Assembly (NCBI GenBank): GCA_022495005.1
Contig: JAGYXB010001009.1
Location: 620,001-684,000, forward strand
From: Rhyacophila brunnea
Taxonomy: Eukaryota > Arthropoda > Insecta > Trichoptera > Rhyacophilidae
DNA length: 64,000 bases
Direction of reading: 5' to 3'
Numbering within the stretch: position 1 is the stretch's first letter; each line of letters opens with the position of its first letter. Shown here piece after piece: positions 50,540-62,910 of the stretch. The notes beneath the pieces were generated by a model. That model did no database searches and was not told the DNA's origin. It was given only the letters and a program-made list of their open reading frames with translations. Position numbers and translations under genes: made by a program.

Positions 50540-52260
50540 TCTTTGCATTTCCTTGCACTTGCACATTGCACTTATTCATGAAAACAATTAGATTAGTATT
50601 AATATTAAAAAAAAGAATGTTCATTATTATTCGTCGTTTTCGGCATCGGAATCATTTATATCGGGCTCCGGAAGTAAGTCTGGATGGCTGTTATTCTCGG
50701 CAGATAATTTTATTGTTGAAACCACCAATGAAAAATGTCCAGTATTACACTTTTTTCACACAAATCCTTTTTTTTGGCACAACTTATTTTTAATGGATTT
50801 TTATATTATAATTGTGGAATGTTTTCGATTTCTACAAAACAAATTTGGTTGATACGCGAAGCATTTCTAATTTTTAAAGCGTTTATTGTTTCGTACACAT
50901 CACTAAAATTATATTTATATTGAATGGTAAATGGTTTTTCCTTTTCATATTTAAGACATTTCATTTTTAGCCAATTTACGCCAAGTTTTTATTTTTTATT
51001 AACTGATTCGATAAAAATTTGAGGTCATAAAAGTCAGTATATTTTAGCTCGCTTGCTTCGTATGGTTTCTTTTTCGAGATGAAACGAGACATTCAAAAAT
51101 AATTTAGTCATTGGCACAATAAATCGACGCAAACTTTTGCCTGTTTTCTATGGCACTATGCATAGAATTGCATTCCATAGATTCAAGAAAAGAGCAGATA
51201 CTTGCAAATTTCTATTATAGCCTCCACATGTATCGGAGAAGAAAGATATTTCAGTTACACTCGATGGAAGCTTCTTGAGATACCACATGAGACAACTTCC
51301 TATTTCGCAACTCCCTCGCTTTCCATTTATTTCGGTCCAAGCCAAACAAAATCCTTTATTCGGCTTTGGACCTTCGTAAATAGTTAAGTTAAACATATTT
51401 AATTTTCTTTTATAATAGAGCAGTGAAACCTCTGTGGATGGTATATGTAATACACTCTGAAGATCGTATGTTACAGTCATGAATAAGGAATCATTATTGG
51501 ACATATCCTTATCTTTTTCTTTTTCAGAATGACATTCATTTTTCCTTTTCAAATTCTGTTTGACTGAAAGTTTGACTCTGAAAATCCTCTTCCATTATGA
51601 TGTTGTCTTCGGGGCAACTTACTTTGTATTTATTACAAAATGTGCACTGGTCCTTTTTTGGTTTGAAAAACGATAAATTATAATTTTTGCAGAACACTCT
51701 ATGATAGGTTATCTGTGTCAATGGTGATACGCCTTTTTCGGTGCAATAGTCTTTACACAGGCTATACATTTTGCAAATTGTTAATTTACTGTCTAAATAT
51801 TACCTTATATATATGTCCTTTCTCGTGTAGTGACTCTCCATAAACGGGAAGGATTCTATGTGAGACTTTATATGGATTAAATTCTCATTGCTTGTTTTGT
51901 GAATAGGGGGATGTTTACCTCTACGATCGTGTAACGTAAACTGTACTCCCACGTCTTCTTGTCCTTTAAATGCGTGAATTACTGATCTATTCGAAATGTG
52001 TAAAGTACTCTAAAAAAAATTTCAGACTCTGACTTTTTGTCCACTCTTGAAAAAGAAATAACTCTTTAGTTTTGTCTGGATTTTCTTTTTTCATTCCTTG
52101 GTTTTCTATCAACGGGAATTTCAATCTCAACATTTTTTAGAATGTAATCTTTTTTGCGATCATAAGAACAACTCCAACACATCTTTAATATATTATGTTT
52201 AGCTCTTTGAGACGAAGCCATTCTAATAAATTCTTCAAATGGTTCAATGTATTGTTTCAC
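50540..52260 (-). pseudogene. Decayed transposase-like gene of the 2.75-kb transposon
   Basis: Minus-strand pieces occur in order. The N-terminal part at 52260-52066 contains MASSQRAKHNILKMCW and a CWSC motif. A Cys-rich segment at 51769-51536 contains NLSFFKPKKDQCTFCNKYK (C-x2-C). The core at 51552-51148 contains VTYDLQSVLHIPSTEVSLLY, NGKRGSCEIGSCLMWYLKKL and ISFFSDTCGGYNRN. The C-terminal remnants at about 51090-50560 contain SELKYTDFYDLKFLSNQL. The YDLQ...FYSDxCGGQN-like pair of Asp motifs is typical of a large, poorly named insect transposase-like family. Several frameshifts and stops separate the parts, so it is inactive. Its position inside the inverted ends explains it better than a host-gene hypothesis. 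Confidence 0.75.
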
Positions 52261-52614
52261 TAATCACTAAAGACAGATGAATTAAAATTGCAAAGGTATG
52301 GCCTATGCCCTATGGTGACATCTATTGACAAAATTTGTACTGACAGAATGCATTATGTCACACTTAATGCATATGCCATGTTACAAGTCCTGTATTTTGT
52401 ACACACATAACGCATTATAGGTCATATAATGCTTTCTGTCAGTATAAAAAAATAACAATATGACTTAATGCAGTTTCTATTTTCTTACCAGTATATCCTA
52501 TGACTAAGTGCGTTTTAACAGAACGTAGAGCGTAAAATTCTAAGAATTTTGGCATTTAAAACAGAAAAACAGCAAAAACTCACTTAATGCGTTCTGCAAG
52601 TATACCCTCGATAT

Positions 52615-53219
52615 ATTTACCGGCTTTATTTATCATGTTCATATTGTAAAAATTTAATATTATTGATATAATATTAAATAATTTAATGCATGCTTTTTTA
52701 AATTTAAGTTTTCCCTAACTTCTTCCACTTTTCTCAGTCCTTAGTTAGGACGACCCTATATGTGTATATGAATATAAAAACCGTTATAAATGTCTTGACT
52801 TTTTCGTACCAAATCATCATCTGATATATTTTTTATTTAATGATAAACAAACATTTTTTTTATTTTCGCTTTAAAAAATATGAAATATTATTAATCGTCA
52901 ATCGTATTGACATAAAGAACGCATATATATTTGTATATAATCATCAACGACGTGTAAAATGTGTTAGTTTAATACTGTCGATTCTTATAAATCTTAATAT
53001 ATTAGTTTAAATTTGTTTAAGTTTGTATATTTTGGGTTCTCGGTTGATATAGAATAATATGTTTTCTAAATACTAAGTGTTTATGCTAAATAACTAAATT
53101 ATAATGATAAGACGACATAATACTGGTGACGTCGCAAGCCAAATAATCGATTAAAAATATGGACAATGTAGTGCACAAGCACACTTTTTTTTTGATTGTG
53201 TTAAATAAATTAAATATAA
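52615..53219. other. AT-rich sequence without a gene
   Basis: No supported feature. Confidence 0.5.
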
Positions 53220-53565
53220 ATAATTACAAGTAATACCACGTTTTTAAATTTTTTGTTGAATCATATAAACTTGACAATTCTATGTATTAATAATTTAGGA
53301 CAAATAAGGCAATTGTCAACAAATAACTTTTCATACAAAACAGAATTAACTGAAAATGAATTCAATTCTGCTTAAAAATGGCTAAAAGTATTAAAAGAAT
53401 GCATTTTTGTCGTGTTTTGATATATTCTAAAAATTTCAAATGTGTAGCTAGTCGGGAAGTTAGTTAAAAATCTTCAATCGTCCAATTTGAGCAAATAAAA
53501 AAAAATCTGTACCGGACAAACAAGAATAAAAGCTTATATAAGCTAATAAAAGCTTGGTAAAATGT
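53220..53565. repeat. Dispersed ~400-bp repeat, copy 2
   Basis: It shares the ordered blocks listed for 30610-31055, with small insertions and deletions. Confidence 0.75.
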
Positions 53566-53796
53566 ATACAATGAAGAAGTTTTATTCCATTTACGGTGTT
53601 TATATGTTAAATTGGGTGGGGGCTAAAAAAATATTCTCTATGGATAAATGATAATCGATCTGTACAGTAACCTATCAGTCATTATTCATAATTATTCAGT
53701 CCTCTGTAACAATACGTATTACCCAGTTATGTATGCAAAATATTGAAATAAAGTAGGCTAGTTTTATCGACAATATTCATTCATTATTCTGTATAA

Positions 53797-54230
53797 AGGT
53801 CATGGCCCCCACAAGGAGGAGGCTGACAGGGCTTTAGTCTAAGGGCCTGGGGTAAAAGGGGGCTGGCGTGACGGGTCGATCAGATATGTGAGATAAATAC
53901 ACATCACAAATTTGCTCTAATAGTAAAGAAAAGTCGCCTGCGGCGATATTTCACGAGGGAGATATTAACATTTAAAAAATGAGGTTGTAAGATGCAATTT
54001 TTAATTGTTTTGCGTTGAAACTCGACAGCTAAATAATTCAAGTAAATGTATTAAAACTACAAAAAATCGCTAAAAATAAACCGAAGGCCGTTACTTTTAC
54101 CTTTTACATCTAATATAATTTTGAAAACGCTTTGTTGTCGTATCACACGTGCAATTAAACTTAGCGATAGGTAGGGGGGCCGTCAAAGATCCTGGCTGGG
54201 GCCCCGCTTTAGGATCTGGGGGCTATGATG
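53797..54230. mobile_element. MITE with 'catggccccc' ends
   Basis: The left GGTCATGGCCCCCACAAGGA and the right GGATCTGGGGGCTATGATGA form imperfect inverted termini. Both ends are GC-rich (AGGGCCTGGGGTAAAAGGGG; GGGGCCCCGCTTTAGGATCT) while the middle is AT-rich. There is no ORF. Target duplication is unclear. Confidence 0.6.
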
Positions 54231-55274
54231 ACGATATTATATTGTAGAAGGCAACACAAAATACACACGTACATAAAATGGCAGTAATCGTATTGTCAGA
54301 TATAGTTTTCAAAAACAGATCACAAAAAGTAGCCCAAAGTATTCACATGGGATGCAGGCCTCCGTGATAAGCACAGCTATTTTTATTTACATTATTATTA
54401 TATTACTATATTTATTTACACCACATTCACACAAAAATATAAGTTTATTCCCCACTGCTATACTATACGGATGCCAGGTATACTCGCAGCATACACGGAT
54501 GGACCCCACGATGTATTTTGAGAGATATTATGGACGCCTGGGAGCTCTTTGACCCCCAGTTACCCGTTATTTACGGCACCAAAATGCAAGAAATAATCAC
54601 AGTGATAAAAAATAGATAGGTACATTACTGGAGTGGTTATGTAAAATAGAATTATTAAATTATTATGTAGATGTACATAATATAAAAAACCTCAAGAACC
54701 TAAAGAATCACACTAACTAAAAAAATCTTGGAAAACTTTTCAACTGATATTCGCATATTTATTGCTCGCCGCTAAACTATTATTTTCTAGATATTTTCGA
54801 ATAAATAACACTTTTTTGTATTGTTTAATTAAAATATTACATTAATATAGGTATATTGTTTGCATTTCAATTGATTTAAATGTTGTATTATTATATTTGA
54901 ATCATTTTTGGTTTGTTGGGACCTTTTGACACCAGGCACTAAACACGTTAACTTATGGCAATTACCTGTATATGATTATTACGGTTTGTATAATAAATTT
55001 CCATGAAATCCATAAAACGTGAACATATAATATTATTCATAATTAAAGCAGTTTTTTATGATTTTGTGTGATAAAATACTTACGGTTTCACTTAAAAATC
55101 GTATTCAAACATAACAGTACTTGCAAAATTTAAATCAATTCAATTTTAAATTCTAATTTCATCAAATAAACTCGGTGAATGGTATTAATTGAATCATGTG
55201 TGTATTTTAATTTTGTATGTTTATATTTCGCATATGATTAATAACATATAAAACTTACACATATAATCAAGTCG
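54231..55274. other. Unassigned sequence
   Basis: A slightly GC-richer patch at 54340-54590 has a 66-codon ORF without a domain. The rest is AT-rich. Confidence 0.4.
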
Positions 55275-56187
55275 CCGTGTTTCTCAACCTGTGGTCCGCA
55301 AATTTTTGGCGTCCGAATGTCTTATGCTAAAAATTCCAGAAAAAATCTTCAAAGCCCGTGGACGTGCATAATATGGCGGACATGTTTAGTCTTCGTAACG
55401 AACCTAATGTTTCTCTCTTTTTTGGTTTTTCCCCAAATATTTTTACATTGGGCAATAAAATGTATGCGTTTAAAAAACTGGATCTTGGTGATAGTCGCAT
55501 ACAAGACTAATATACATATTTTTTTTCAATTTTGGACAGATTTTTAATTGCTGCTGATTTAAACCAGAAATTAATTTTAAACATAGTTGTACAACATTTA
55601 AGGACTTTGATTCAAAGTTTTAATCACTATTATCCCGATATTGAGGATCCTCATGAAGGCAATATATGAATTACTAATCCCTTCCTGGAAGATATGAATA
55701 AATTCATATACACTTAATACTCGAGAGAGAAAAAATCTAATCTATTCGTCTTCTGGTGCGACTCTAGTAAAAACATTGGCTCAGTTTTGGATGTTACTGG
55801 AGGAGGAATATCATCTCTAAGATACTCTTAGTAACAAAGCCATAAAATTATTGTCCTCATTTTTGACTATTTAATATGCATGTGAGAAGATTTTTTCGGC
55901 CTATCACTCATAAAAACCAAACAGTGAAACAAAATGGATATCTGAAACAACGCTGAAGCCACGTATATCGAACATTAATTATAATAAGTTTAAAATATAA
56001 AATTTAAAAAATAAACAATATTGAATTTGAAAAATTTACAAATATCCTTTTACCCGCCCGTACATCTCCAGAAGATTATTCAGATCGTACTATATAAATA
56101 ATATTTTTTTCTTTCTATGTTAGCGGTCTGCAAAACGTTTCTCTTGTTTTTAGTGGTCTGCAGGTGTAAAAAGGTTGAGAAACACTT
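55275..56187 (+). mobile_element. Decayed hAT element with ZBED-type transposase remnant
   Basis: The ends CCGTGTTTCTCAACCTGTGG and (reversed) AAGTGTTTCTCAACCTTTTT match the hAT terminus CAGTGTTTCTCAACC. The plus strand between them encodes fragments of a hAT transposase in several frames, namely NIFTLGNKMYAFKKLDLGDS and, near 55872, YACEKIFSAYHS. The latter equals the YLCE..FS dimerisation block. Stops and frameshifts are frequent. The 8-bp flanks have decayed. Confidence 0.7.
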
Positions 56188-56890
56188 CACACAAGATTAT
56201 TCTAGTGTATTGTTCTTTTCATAAAATATTATTTATGTTTATTGCTTATTACAAGATCTCTTTCTCGTAAATACTAAGATTCCAAAAAAGTGCTAGAAGC
56301 AGCCTCCTCGCGCGCCAAGCTCTTATTACCCACTTGTAACGATTCCTCAACCTAAAAATCTCATTATATTAAACTCCGTATTAAAAAAATCACGCACGAC
56401 CACATTATAATAACAGTTATACACTTACGCATGGAAAAATTAATTTTGTCCTCGTATTATAAGTGCTGTCAATTTTATGATTCTTCGTTATCTAGCTATT
56501 GAAGTGAAGATGACGAATCATTTTGATACCTTCAATGGTTCCAACTCACCAATAACATAAACATAATTTACTTACACAATGTATTAATGACAAATATTTT
56601 GGCAGCTTTCATTGACCTGCTACCTTATACATTTATGACTTTGAATCTGTGGGTTAGAATTTTCATATTACTCTCTAACAAGAAGATTGTGGCAAAAGCC
56701 TGAAGGCGCTGTTGTCGAATAAATAGGAGGAGCATGTTAGTTCATAATGGAATTGCAGTTAAAAATGGGAGGAGCTTGTAGTTCATAGTTTTAACACGTA
56801 GCCAAGAAGATGTTGTTTGAGTATAAGTATGTTCATATTTTTATCTAAACCAAATACCTAGTTAGATTAACAAATATCTGATGAGTATAA
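56188..56890. other. AT-rich sequence without a gene
   Basis: No supported feature. Confidence 0.45.
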
Positions 56891-56898
56891 CTCGCAAC

Positions 56899-57644
56899 TA
56901 GGGATTCCAATCCCGGGATCCCGAGCTATTTTCGATACCTATGAATCTCGGGATTGATAAACATAATCCCGGGATTTCGGGATTGATTTTTTTATCAATT
57001 TTTATGGAAAATAAAATAAAAGCGAAAATATAACAGAAAAAATACTTTAAATAAAAAATAACTACATTAGAAATAAACTGAGTTTCAATGAAGTTTGATT
57101 TATACCCATGTGTAGGTTGCCGATTCATTTTATTTTTTCACATAAATTATTAAAAATGAGAAAGATTGGAAAAACATAATGCTTCGCACTTTTAACAAAG
57201 TAATTCTACCATGATATCATACGTTTTACGGCAGTTTCATATTTGGCTGACTAATTAGATTTATGAAGCGGAAAGGCCATAAGTACGCCATGATTATTTG
57301 CTTTACTATTTTAAATCTCGCTAATCCATTTATTATGTCTTTACTATCAGAAACAGCAATCGCATATTAAATTCACATTATTATTTATATTACAATATTA
57401 TTTACTCCATTAAACTTGTGTATTTCCAAGATTGAACGTATAAAATATTAACAATAAATGTCTTAAATAATAGTATAAATTATACTCGATTTATTTTTGA
57501 CCGATTTTATCAATGTTATTTGTAAATATAAAAAATTATATTAACAATGGAGAAAAATTCCAATCCCGGAACCAGTCCCGGGATTGTCAAATTGTAATCC
57601 CAAAATCCCGGGATCAGAATTTTGGCTCGGGATTGGATTGCCTA
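56899..57644. mobile_element. 746-bp hAT-type MITE with perfect 8-bp TSD
   Basis: The ends TAGGGATTCCAATCCCGGG and (reversed) TAGGCAATCCAATCCCGAG form 19-bp imperfect inverted repeats. The octamer CTCGCAAC flanks both sides exactly (56891-56898, 57645-57652). Subterminal regions repeat TCCCGGGATT many times on both sides. No transposase was recognised, and the ORFs at 56898 and 57513 are incidental. Confidence 0.92.
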
Positions 57645-57652
57645 CTCGCAAC

Positions 57653-58865
57653 AAAAGCTTTTTATAATAATTTTATTAAAAACTACTTTAAAGAAAAACA
57701 ATTTCAAAATATTTTTCTATTAATAATTACCTACCTGATACCACAGAAAATATAAAAAAATGTTAATTTGTGCTAAATATGCACGTAGGTACATACTAGT
57801 ACAATTATTTTATAATTTAATCAAACAAATTAATAAACTAAACTATGAAATGCATAATATTCACATTAATTTTTTTTGTTACATTAGTAAAGTTATGGTA
57901 TCATTTTTTAATGTTTGGGTTGAACGTAAATTGACGTATGTTTTTTCAGCAAACCGTTTAATATTACAAGAGGTGAAAATAATATATATATATATATATT
58001 TATATCGCAAATACTATAAAACTATCCATATACAACATTATGTTGTTGATAATATTTTTATTATGATAAGTATGTTATCAAATAAAAGATATTCGTGGTA
58101 AAATTTGCATTATTCTTAATTTGTATAAATCCAATCATCTTTTAAACTACTCTATTGTGCAGAATGTAATTAGTCTAATAAATGTTATAAAAACACTTTA
58201 TTATATTAAAATGATTAGGGCAAAAATTCAATTATTATAATAGGTAAGTATATAAGTTTGGCTTTCTATCGAAAATCATACAATCTTGCAATATTATGAT
58301 ATGATACTAATCAAATATAAAAAAATATTTTAATAAAAATAATTCAAGACCTTACTTGATAATATTATGAGGACTAAGAGAGTTGAAAGTGTTTTCTTAT
58401 TTCTAAACACGATTAACAAGTTTACAAACAAAGTAATAAATATTTTTATTGAGAGTAGTGAAACATTACTAATAAATTATTATTAAACATATAGAAAAAT
58501 CCTAGAATCCTGGGGCCTAGTTGGATCCAAATACATATCTTTCGCTTGTTGAGCGATTGGTTTCATCAATTGAACTAGCAATTCGTGTACTATCCATGTA
58601 GATATTTTCTAATAAATATGCATCCAAAATTCTAAGGTATTCTTAGAGAGAAATTAAACGTAAACGTAAAAACGATAAGAAATACATAGTAAGTATTATA
58701 CTTTTGGAACTTCCAATATTTTTTCTTCTTCGAAGAATGTTAAGTTGTCATGAAAAAATGTACTGAAAAATATATAATTATTACTGTATGTTAAAATTAA
58801 TAATATTTTTGTTGATTGATCGATCAATCAAGTTTTATTTGATGAGTAATGAACTTTTTATCTAC
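57653..58865. other. AT-rich sequence without a gene
   Basis: It contains a (TA)n run at about 57981-57999. The 113-codon ORF at 57760-58101 is low-complexity Ile/Tyr/Asn translation with no domain. Confidence 0.5.
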
Positions 58866-58869
58866 TTAA

Positions 58870-60016
58870 CGGCCCACATGCGCAGCGTAGGTCAAAATTG
58901 AGCTTTTATGGTATTTTCAGAGCATAACCCTGGACATTCCTTAAATGTTGTACATAATATATTTATATAATTTTGAAACTTTATTATCCTTTATATTTTT
59001 TTTAAACATTTGATGACTGCATAAAGTATTTTTATTACATAAAATAGTATTCTTTTAAACCTCTTGCTATAATGTTTTATAATATAGTAATATTTCAGTA
59101 CATCCATGTGCAGTGGTGTTAAAATTTTGTATGTTTATTAATTTTTAAACGCATTTACAAAACCATTAGTAAAATAAATGGTAACATTATATAGTGACAT
59201 ATTTACGAAAAAAAATATATTTTATAATCTTTGTGATTCCAAATTTGACAAGAATTAGGCATTTTATTATTCAAAAAATGGGCACGATTAACACATTTGA
59301 AGATAATTCTAAAGATACTGATTATAAGCTATGTCTTAACCACTGGGAAATGCCAATAGAAATGGCTTATTTCAAAAAATTACTACCTTATTCTTATGTC
59401 AATAATTATTATAAAGCAATCATTATATTTTGTAAGATGTTTGTCAGATTTGAATGCTCAAAAACAGAGCTTATAAGCAGTATCTTTCAAAATATTTTCA
59501 AATGTGTTAATCATGTCCATTTTTTTAATAATAAAACGCCTAATTCTTGTCAAATTTGGGATCAGAAAGATTATAAAATATAATTTTTTATCGTAAATAT
59601 GTCACTTTATAATTTCTTTTATTTTGTTAACTGTCAATTCATGGTGGAACTGCATTGTATTGTTGTTTTTATTTAATAAAAACAACAATCACTTTATAAT
59701 GTTAACATTAATTTTACTAATAGTTTTGTAAATGCGTTTAAAAATTAATAAATATAAAAAATCTTAACACCACTGCACATGGATGTACTGAAATATGAGT
59801 ATATTCTAAAACATTAGAGCGAGAGGTTTAAAAGAATACTATTTTATGTAATAAAAATACTTTATGCAATCATCAAATGTTTTAAAAAAATATTAAGGAT
59901 AATAAGGCTTCAAAATTATATAAATAGATTATCTTCAACGTTTAAGGAACGTCCAGGGTTATACTCTGAAAATACCATATAAGCTCCATTTTGACCTACG
60001 CTGAGCATGTGGGCCC
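58870..60016. mobile_element. 1147-bp near-complete palindrome (foldback element) flanked by TTAA
   Basis: The left arm begins CGGCCCACATGCGCAGCGTA and the right end, reversed, reads GGGCCCACATGCTCAGCGTA. Inverted similarity then continues almost to the middle, for example GACAAGAATTAGGC at 59248 against GCCTAATTCTTGTC at 59538, and GATTAACACATTTGAA at 59286 against its inverse near 59500. The non-palindromic core is only about 110-130 bp (about 59335-59455). TTAA lies outside both ends (58866-58869, 60017-60020). The 129-codon ORF at 59194-59583 spans the hairpin and has no domain. Confidence 0.9.
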
Positions 60017-60020
60017 TTAA

Positions 60021-61205
60021 GTACTTTATACGGTTTGTTTTATGCATATTATGATATATTTCAGTTTCATGCGTGATTTTTATACGATAAAATATTATTA
60101 AAAGTTAATTATCGTATTTAAACCGAGAAACTAATGTCCAAATTATAATAATTATTACTTTTCTTTAATGACAATGTACTTTATTCAATATTTACTCGAC
60201 CAAAGTGTGTCGCATAGTATGGACCCATCTGCCTGTCAATTTGTAATTATACATTTAATGGGTAACGTTAGGTGTCAGGGTCAACATAGGGGGGGTCAAA
60301 TGAAATAATTGATAGCAAAAAGTGCTAGACTATGAGAAAAGTGGCACAATATATTTATACGTACGTAGATAAAAATACATAAAAAAGGCAAATACTTAGA
60401 GAATTGAGACGAATTATTAGCTATTTTAATTATTTATAAATAGAGACTGACTACAAATATTAAAAATTATTAAAAGTAAATTAATATATTACTGATATTA
60501 TACTGGAATAATTATTATGAAAAAGAATAATTGAATATATACAGAAAAATTAATAAATAATAAAATATACTTCAAATGATTTATTGCATAAAAGAATATA
60601 ATCCAAAATGATGACTACATTAATTTTAAATATTTTACTTTGTATAAATTTATATTAAAATATTTATTTTATATAATATAGTAGGTATAAGATTTAAGCT
60701 ACACTAATGGATTTGATGTAAGTATAGGTACACAAATTTCGGCAGTAAATAAATCATTCGGTGTCGTTCATTAGTCGGCGGTCAAACGGTATGCAGTCTA
60801 TGAGGTGTCGACTGATTAATATAGACTGGTTTTCATCAAATGATATATTAAATCATCATTTTGATTCAGGGAGGGGGCAAACTTAATGTGCACAATAGAC
60901 AATTTTCATTTATAAGGGAGTCTTCATGAGTGCAGATAAAAAATTAAACCTCATTGAAAAATTTCTAGTCATTGATGGTAAAATAAAAAATCATTAATAT
61001 TATTCGACTAATTCTATTCCTTTAATTGAAAAAAACCTCAGTTGTATTATATATGCAAACACATTTACAACTAACTGGTATTTGAAACAAAAAATTGTGT
61101 AAACTTATTGGCCACTTATTGAAAATAGGGTTGGCAATATAATAATAAACCATAATATGGACAGCTTTGTTTAACATAAATACATTGGTATATTCTAAAA
61201 CCTGT
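60021..61205. other. AT-rich sequence without a gene
   Basis: No supported feature. Confidence 0.5.
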
Positions 61206-61264
61206 TAGTCTTAATTTAAGATTGCGATGTTAATAGAATATTGATAGACATCAAAAATTCTAAC

Positions 61265-61430
61265 CATTTGATTACCCCGGATGAAGCTACCCAGAATCAG
61301 ACTAATAAAGAAGTGGCTTAACTGTGTAGAGGAAAATTGGAGTAAATTGATAAAGGACAAAATCGTCAGTAGATGACACTTCTGAAGTATGTCAAATCCC
61401 GTCCTGGGAAGTAGCACTGTGAGATAAGAG
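61265..61430 (+). pseudogene. Possible LINE ORF2 C-terminal remnant
   Basis: Across frames the plus strand gives IRLIKKWLNCVEENWSKLIKD followed by DPLLKYVKSRPGK-like words. This resembles the basic W-rich end of insect LINE ORF2 proteins (RKRWLDCVEED...). It is a weak call. Confidence 0.35.
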
Positions 61431-61453
61431 GATACTCGCTGTGCAATTATCAT

Positions 61454-62834
61454 TTCAAAAGATTAAAAAAGTAATTGAAATATTATTATTACTTATATAT
61501 AAATAAAAATGTTAAAAATACGTAATACGACCGTGTGACAATCACTCGGAAGAGGCTCTTCGGGGGGCTGAAATGGTGCCTAATAGTACGATATTCTGCG
61601 CTCCTGTTATTCCAATGTCGCATCCAGTAACATTTTATATAAAATAATAAATACAGGTCTGGTTAAAAAAATAATATGAGACGTGGTGGTCGACCGAATA
61701 AATGGCCTATATATTTTTATTTCCCTATGCTACGATGTCAAAACTTTGTGTCTAAATAAATTTTTATCCATATAAGATTTGAAACATGAATGTATTATTT
61801 TTCAAATGATCATTTTTTCGTATTAGTAATAATGATTCTATTGTTGTAATATAATGTAGGTACTTACACAGTATATTATTTTTTGTGCACTTTCCAATAG
61901 ACGAAGGTCCGTGAGAAACTGCTACATTATGGTGTGCTGTGTAGAAAAAAAACGACAATTTCTCGCCAAAGAACTCTGACGAGCCGTCACATTATCAATA
62001 ATTATTTCAATACATGAAATTTGTTAAAGACGTGACCAAAGTATGGCTGCGTAGTAAAAAGATAGTCGTTGATTATGATTTTAATTATACTGAATTATTG
62101 CTTGGTCGTTTCATGTCTATGATGCCCGTATAAATAATTTAAAAATAAATGACCTAAATATTTTATTTACTTAACTTTTTTCGGTGCCTACCAATTGCTT
62201 TATATTATCGGTAAATCATTACAAAACAATATACTATGGCTCGTATGTGTATTATTAACTTCGAAATACTAAGACTTGTCATAAAATACATATCAATCAG
62301 ACAATATATTATTCTGTACTCTTAGTTTTTTAGTTATTTTTTCTCCATTATAATATTATGTATTTAGACAAAAAAATTATTTTAAAGATCAAATCATACT
62401 CGTATTTTAATAAAGCATCTTTTTTATTCAACGAATAATTCACAATATTTGAGAATGTAACATTCTTATATTGAACATACATAATTTGAAAACATACTAA
62501 AAAAATGGTAGGTTTGAATTATTTTTATGTTTATAATATTTGTGTTAAATTTTCACCAATTTGATGTTTTGTGAGTACCTAAGTAAATAATCTAGTTATA
62601 CCAATGCATGAGTCTCGATAGTAATAACCGAAAGAGCTATTAACAAAAAATTATTTGACAAAATAATATGTAAAATGTGTGGTTTAAGTATAAAGCCCTA
62701 AAAATATTTTATATAGTAATTAATTACTTTCTCGTCAAAAAATTATTTTAAATAGTTTTTTTTATTGTAATATATTATATTGTGTATATATAATTATAAA
62801 ATCATTTTGAGAAACATAATATAATAGAAAACGT
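61454..62834. other. AT-rich sequence without a gene
   Basis: A short GC-richer patch at 61540-61630 is unexplained. No gene is supported. Confidence 0.45.
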
Positions 62835-62910
62835 ATAGCTTAGTGGTCAGTGCGAGTGGGCTTAAATCCCTGTGGGCACTGGTTTGAAAACTACTGGGTT
62901 TTGTGGTTTC
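62835..62910 (+). repeat. tRNA-like SINE head
   Basis: GTATAGCTTAGTGGTCAGTG fits a pol III A box (TAGCTTAGTGGT). CACTGGTTTGAAAACTACTG sits at B-box distance with two mismatches to GGTTCGAATCC. An intact tRNA cloverleaf does not form, so a SINE or tRNA pseudogene is favoured. Confidence 0.5.

Larger units (their letters stand above)
49860..52610 (-). mobile_element. 2.75-kb DNA transposon with ATAT duplication and subterminal palindromes
   Basis: The left end CGAGGGTATACTGACAGAAA and the right end (reversed) CGAGGGTATACTTGCAGAAC continue into GCATTAAGT(C/G)A, giving an inverted repeat of about 30 bp. ATAT lies directly outside both ends (49856-49859, 52611-52614), a possible 4-bp duplication. 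Inside, a decayed transposase gene runs on the minus strand. Many TGACATAATGC-type words sit near both ends. The superfamily is not certain. A 4-bp duplication and a terminus rich in GAGGG would be compatible with Sola-type elements, but I cannot confirm this. Confidence 0.8.

Noticed and set aside
51202..51387. Plus-strand 61-codon ORF
   Set aside because: It is the antisense shadow of the decayed transposase on the minus strand.
57760..58101. 113-codon ORF as a gene
   Set aside because: Low-complexity Ile/Tyr/Asn translation of AT-rich DNA including a TA run, with no homology recognised.
59194..59583. 129-codon ORF as a gene
   Set aside because: It reads through the arms and core of a palindromic element and shows no domain.
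62835..62910. Functional tRNA gene
   Set aside because: The B box has mismatches and the acceptor stem does not pair convincingly.
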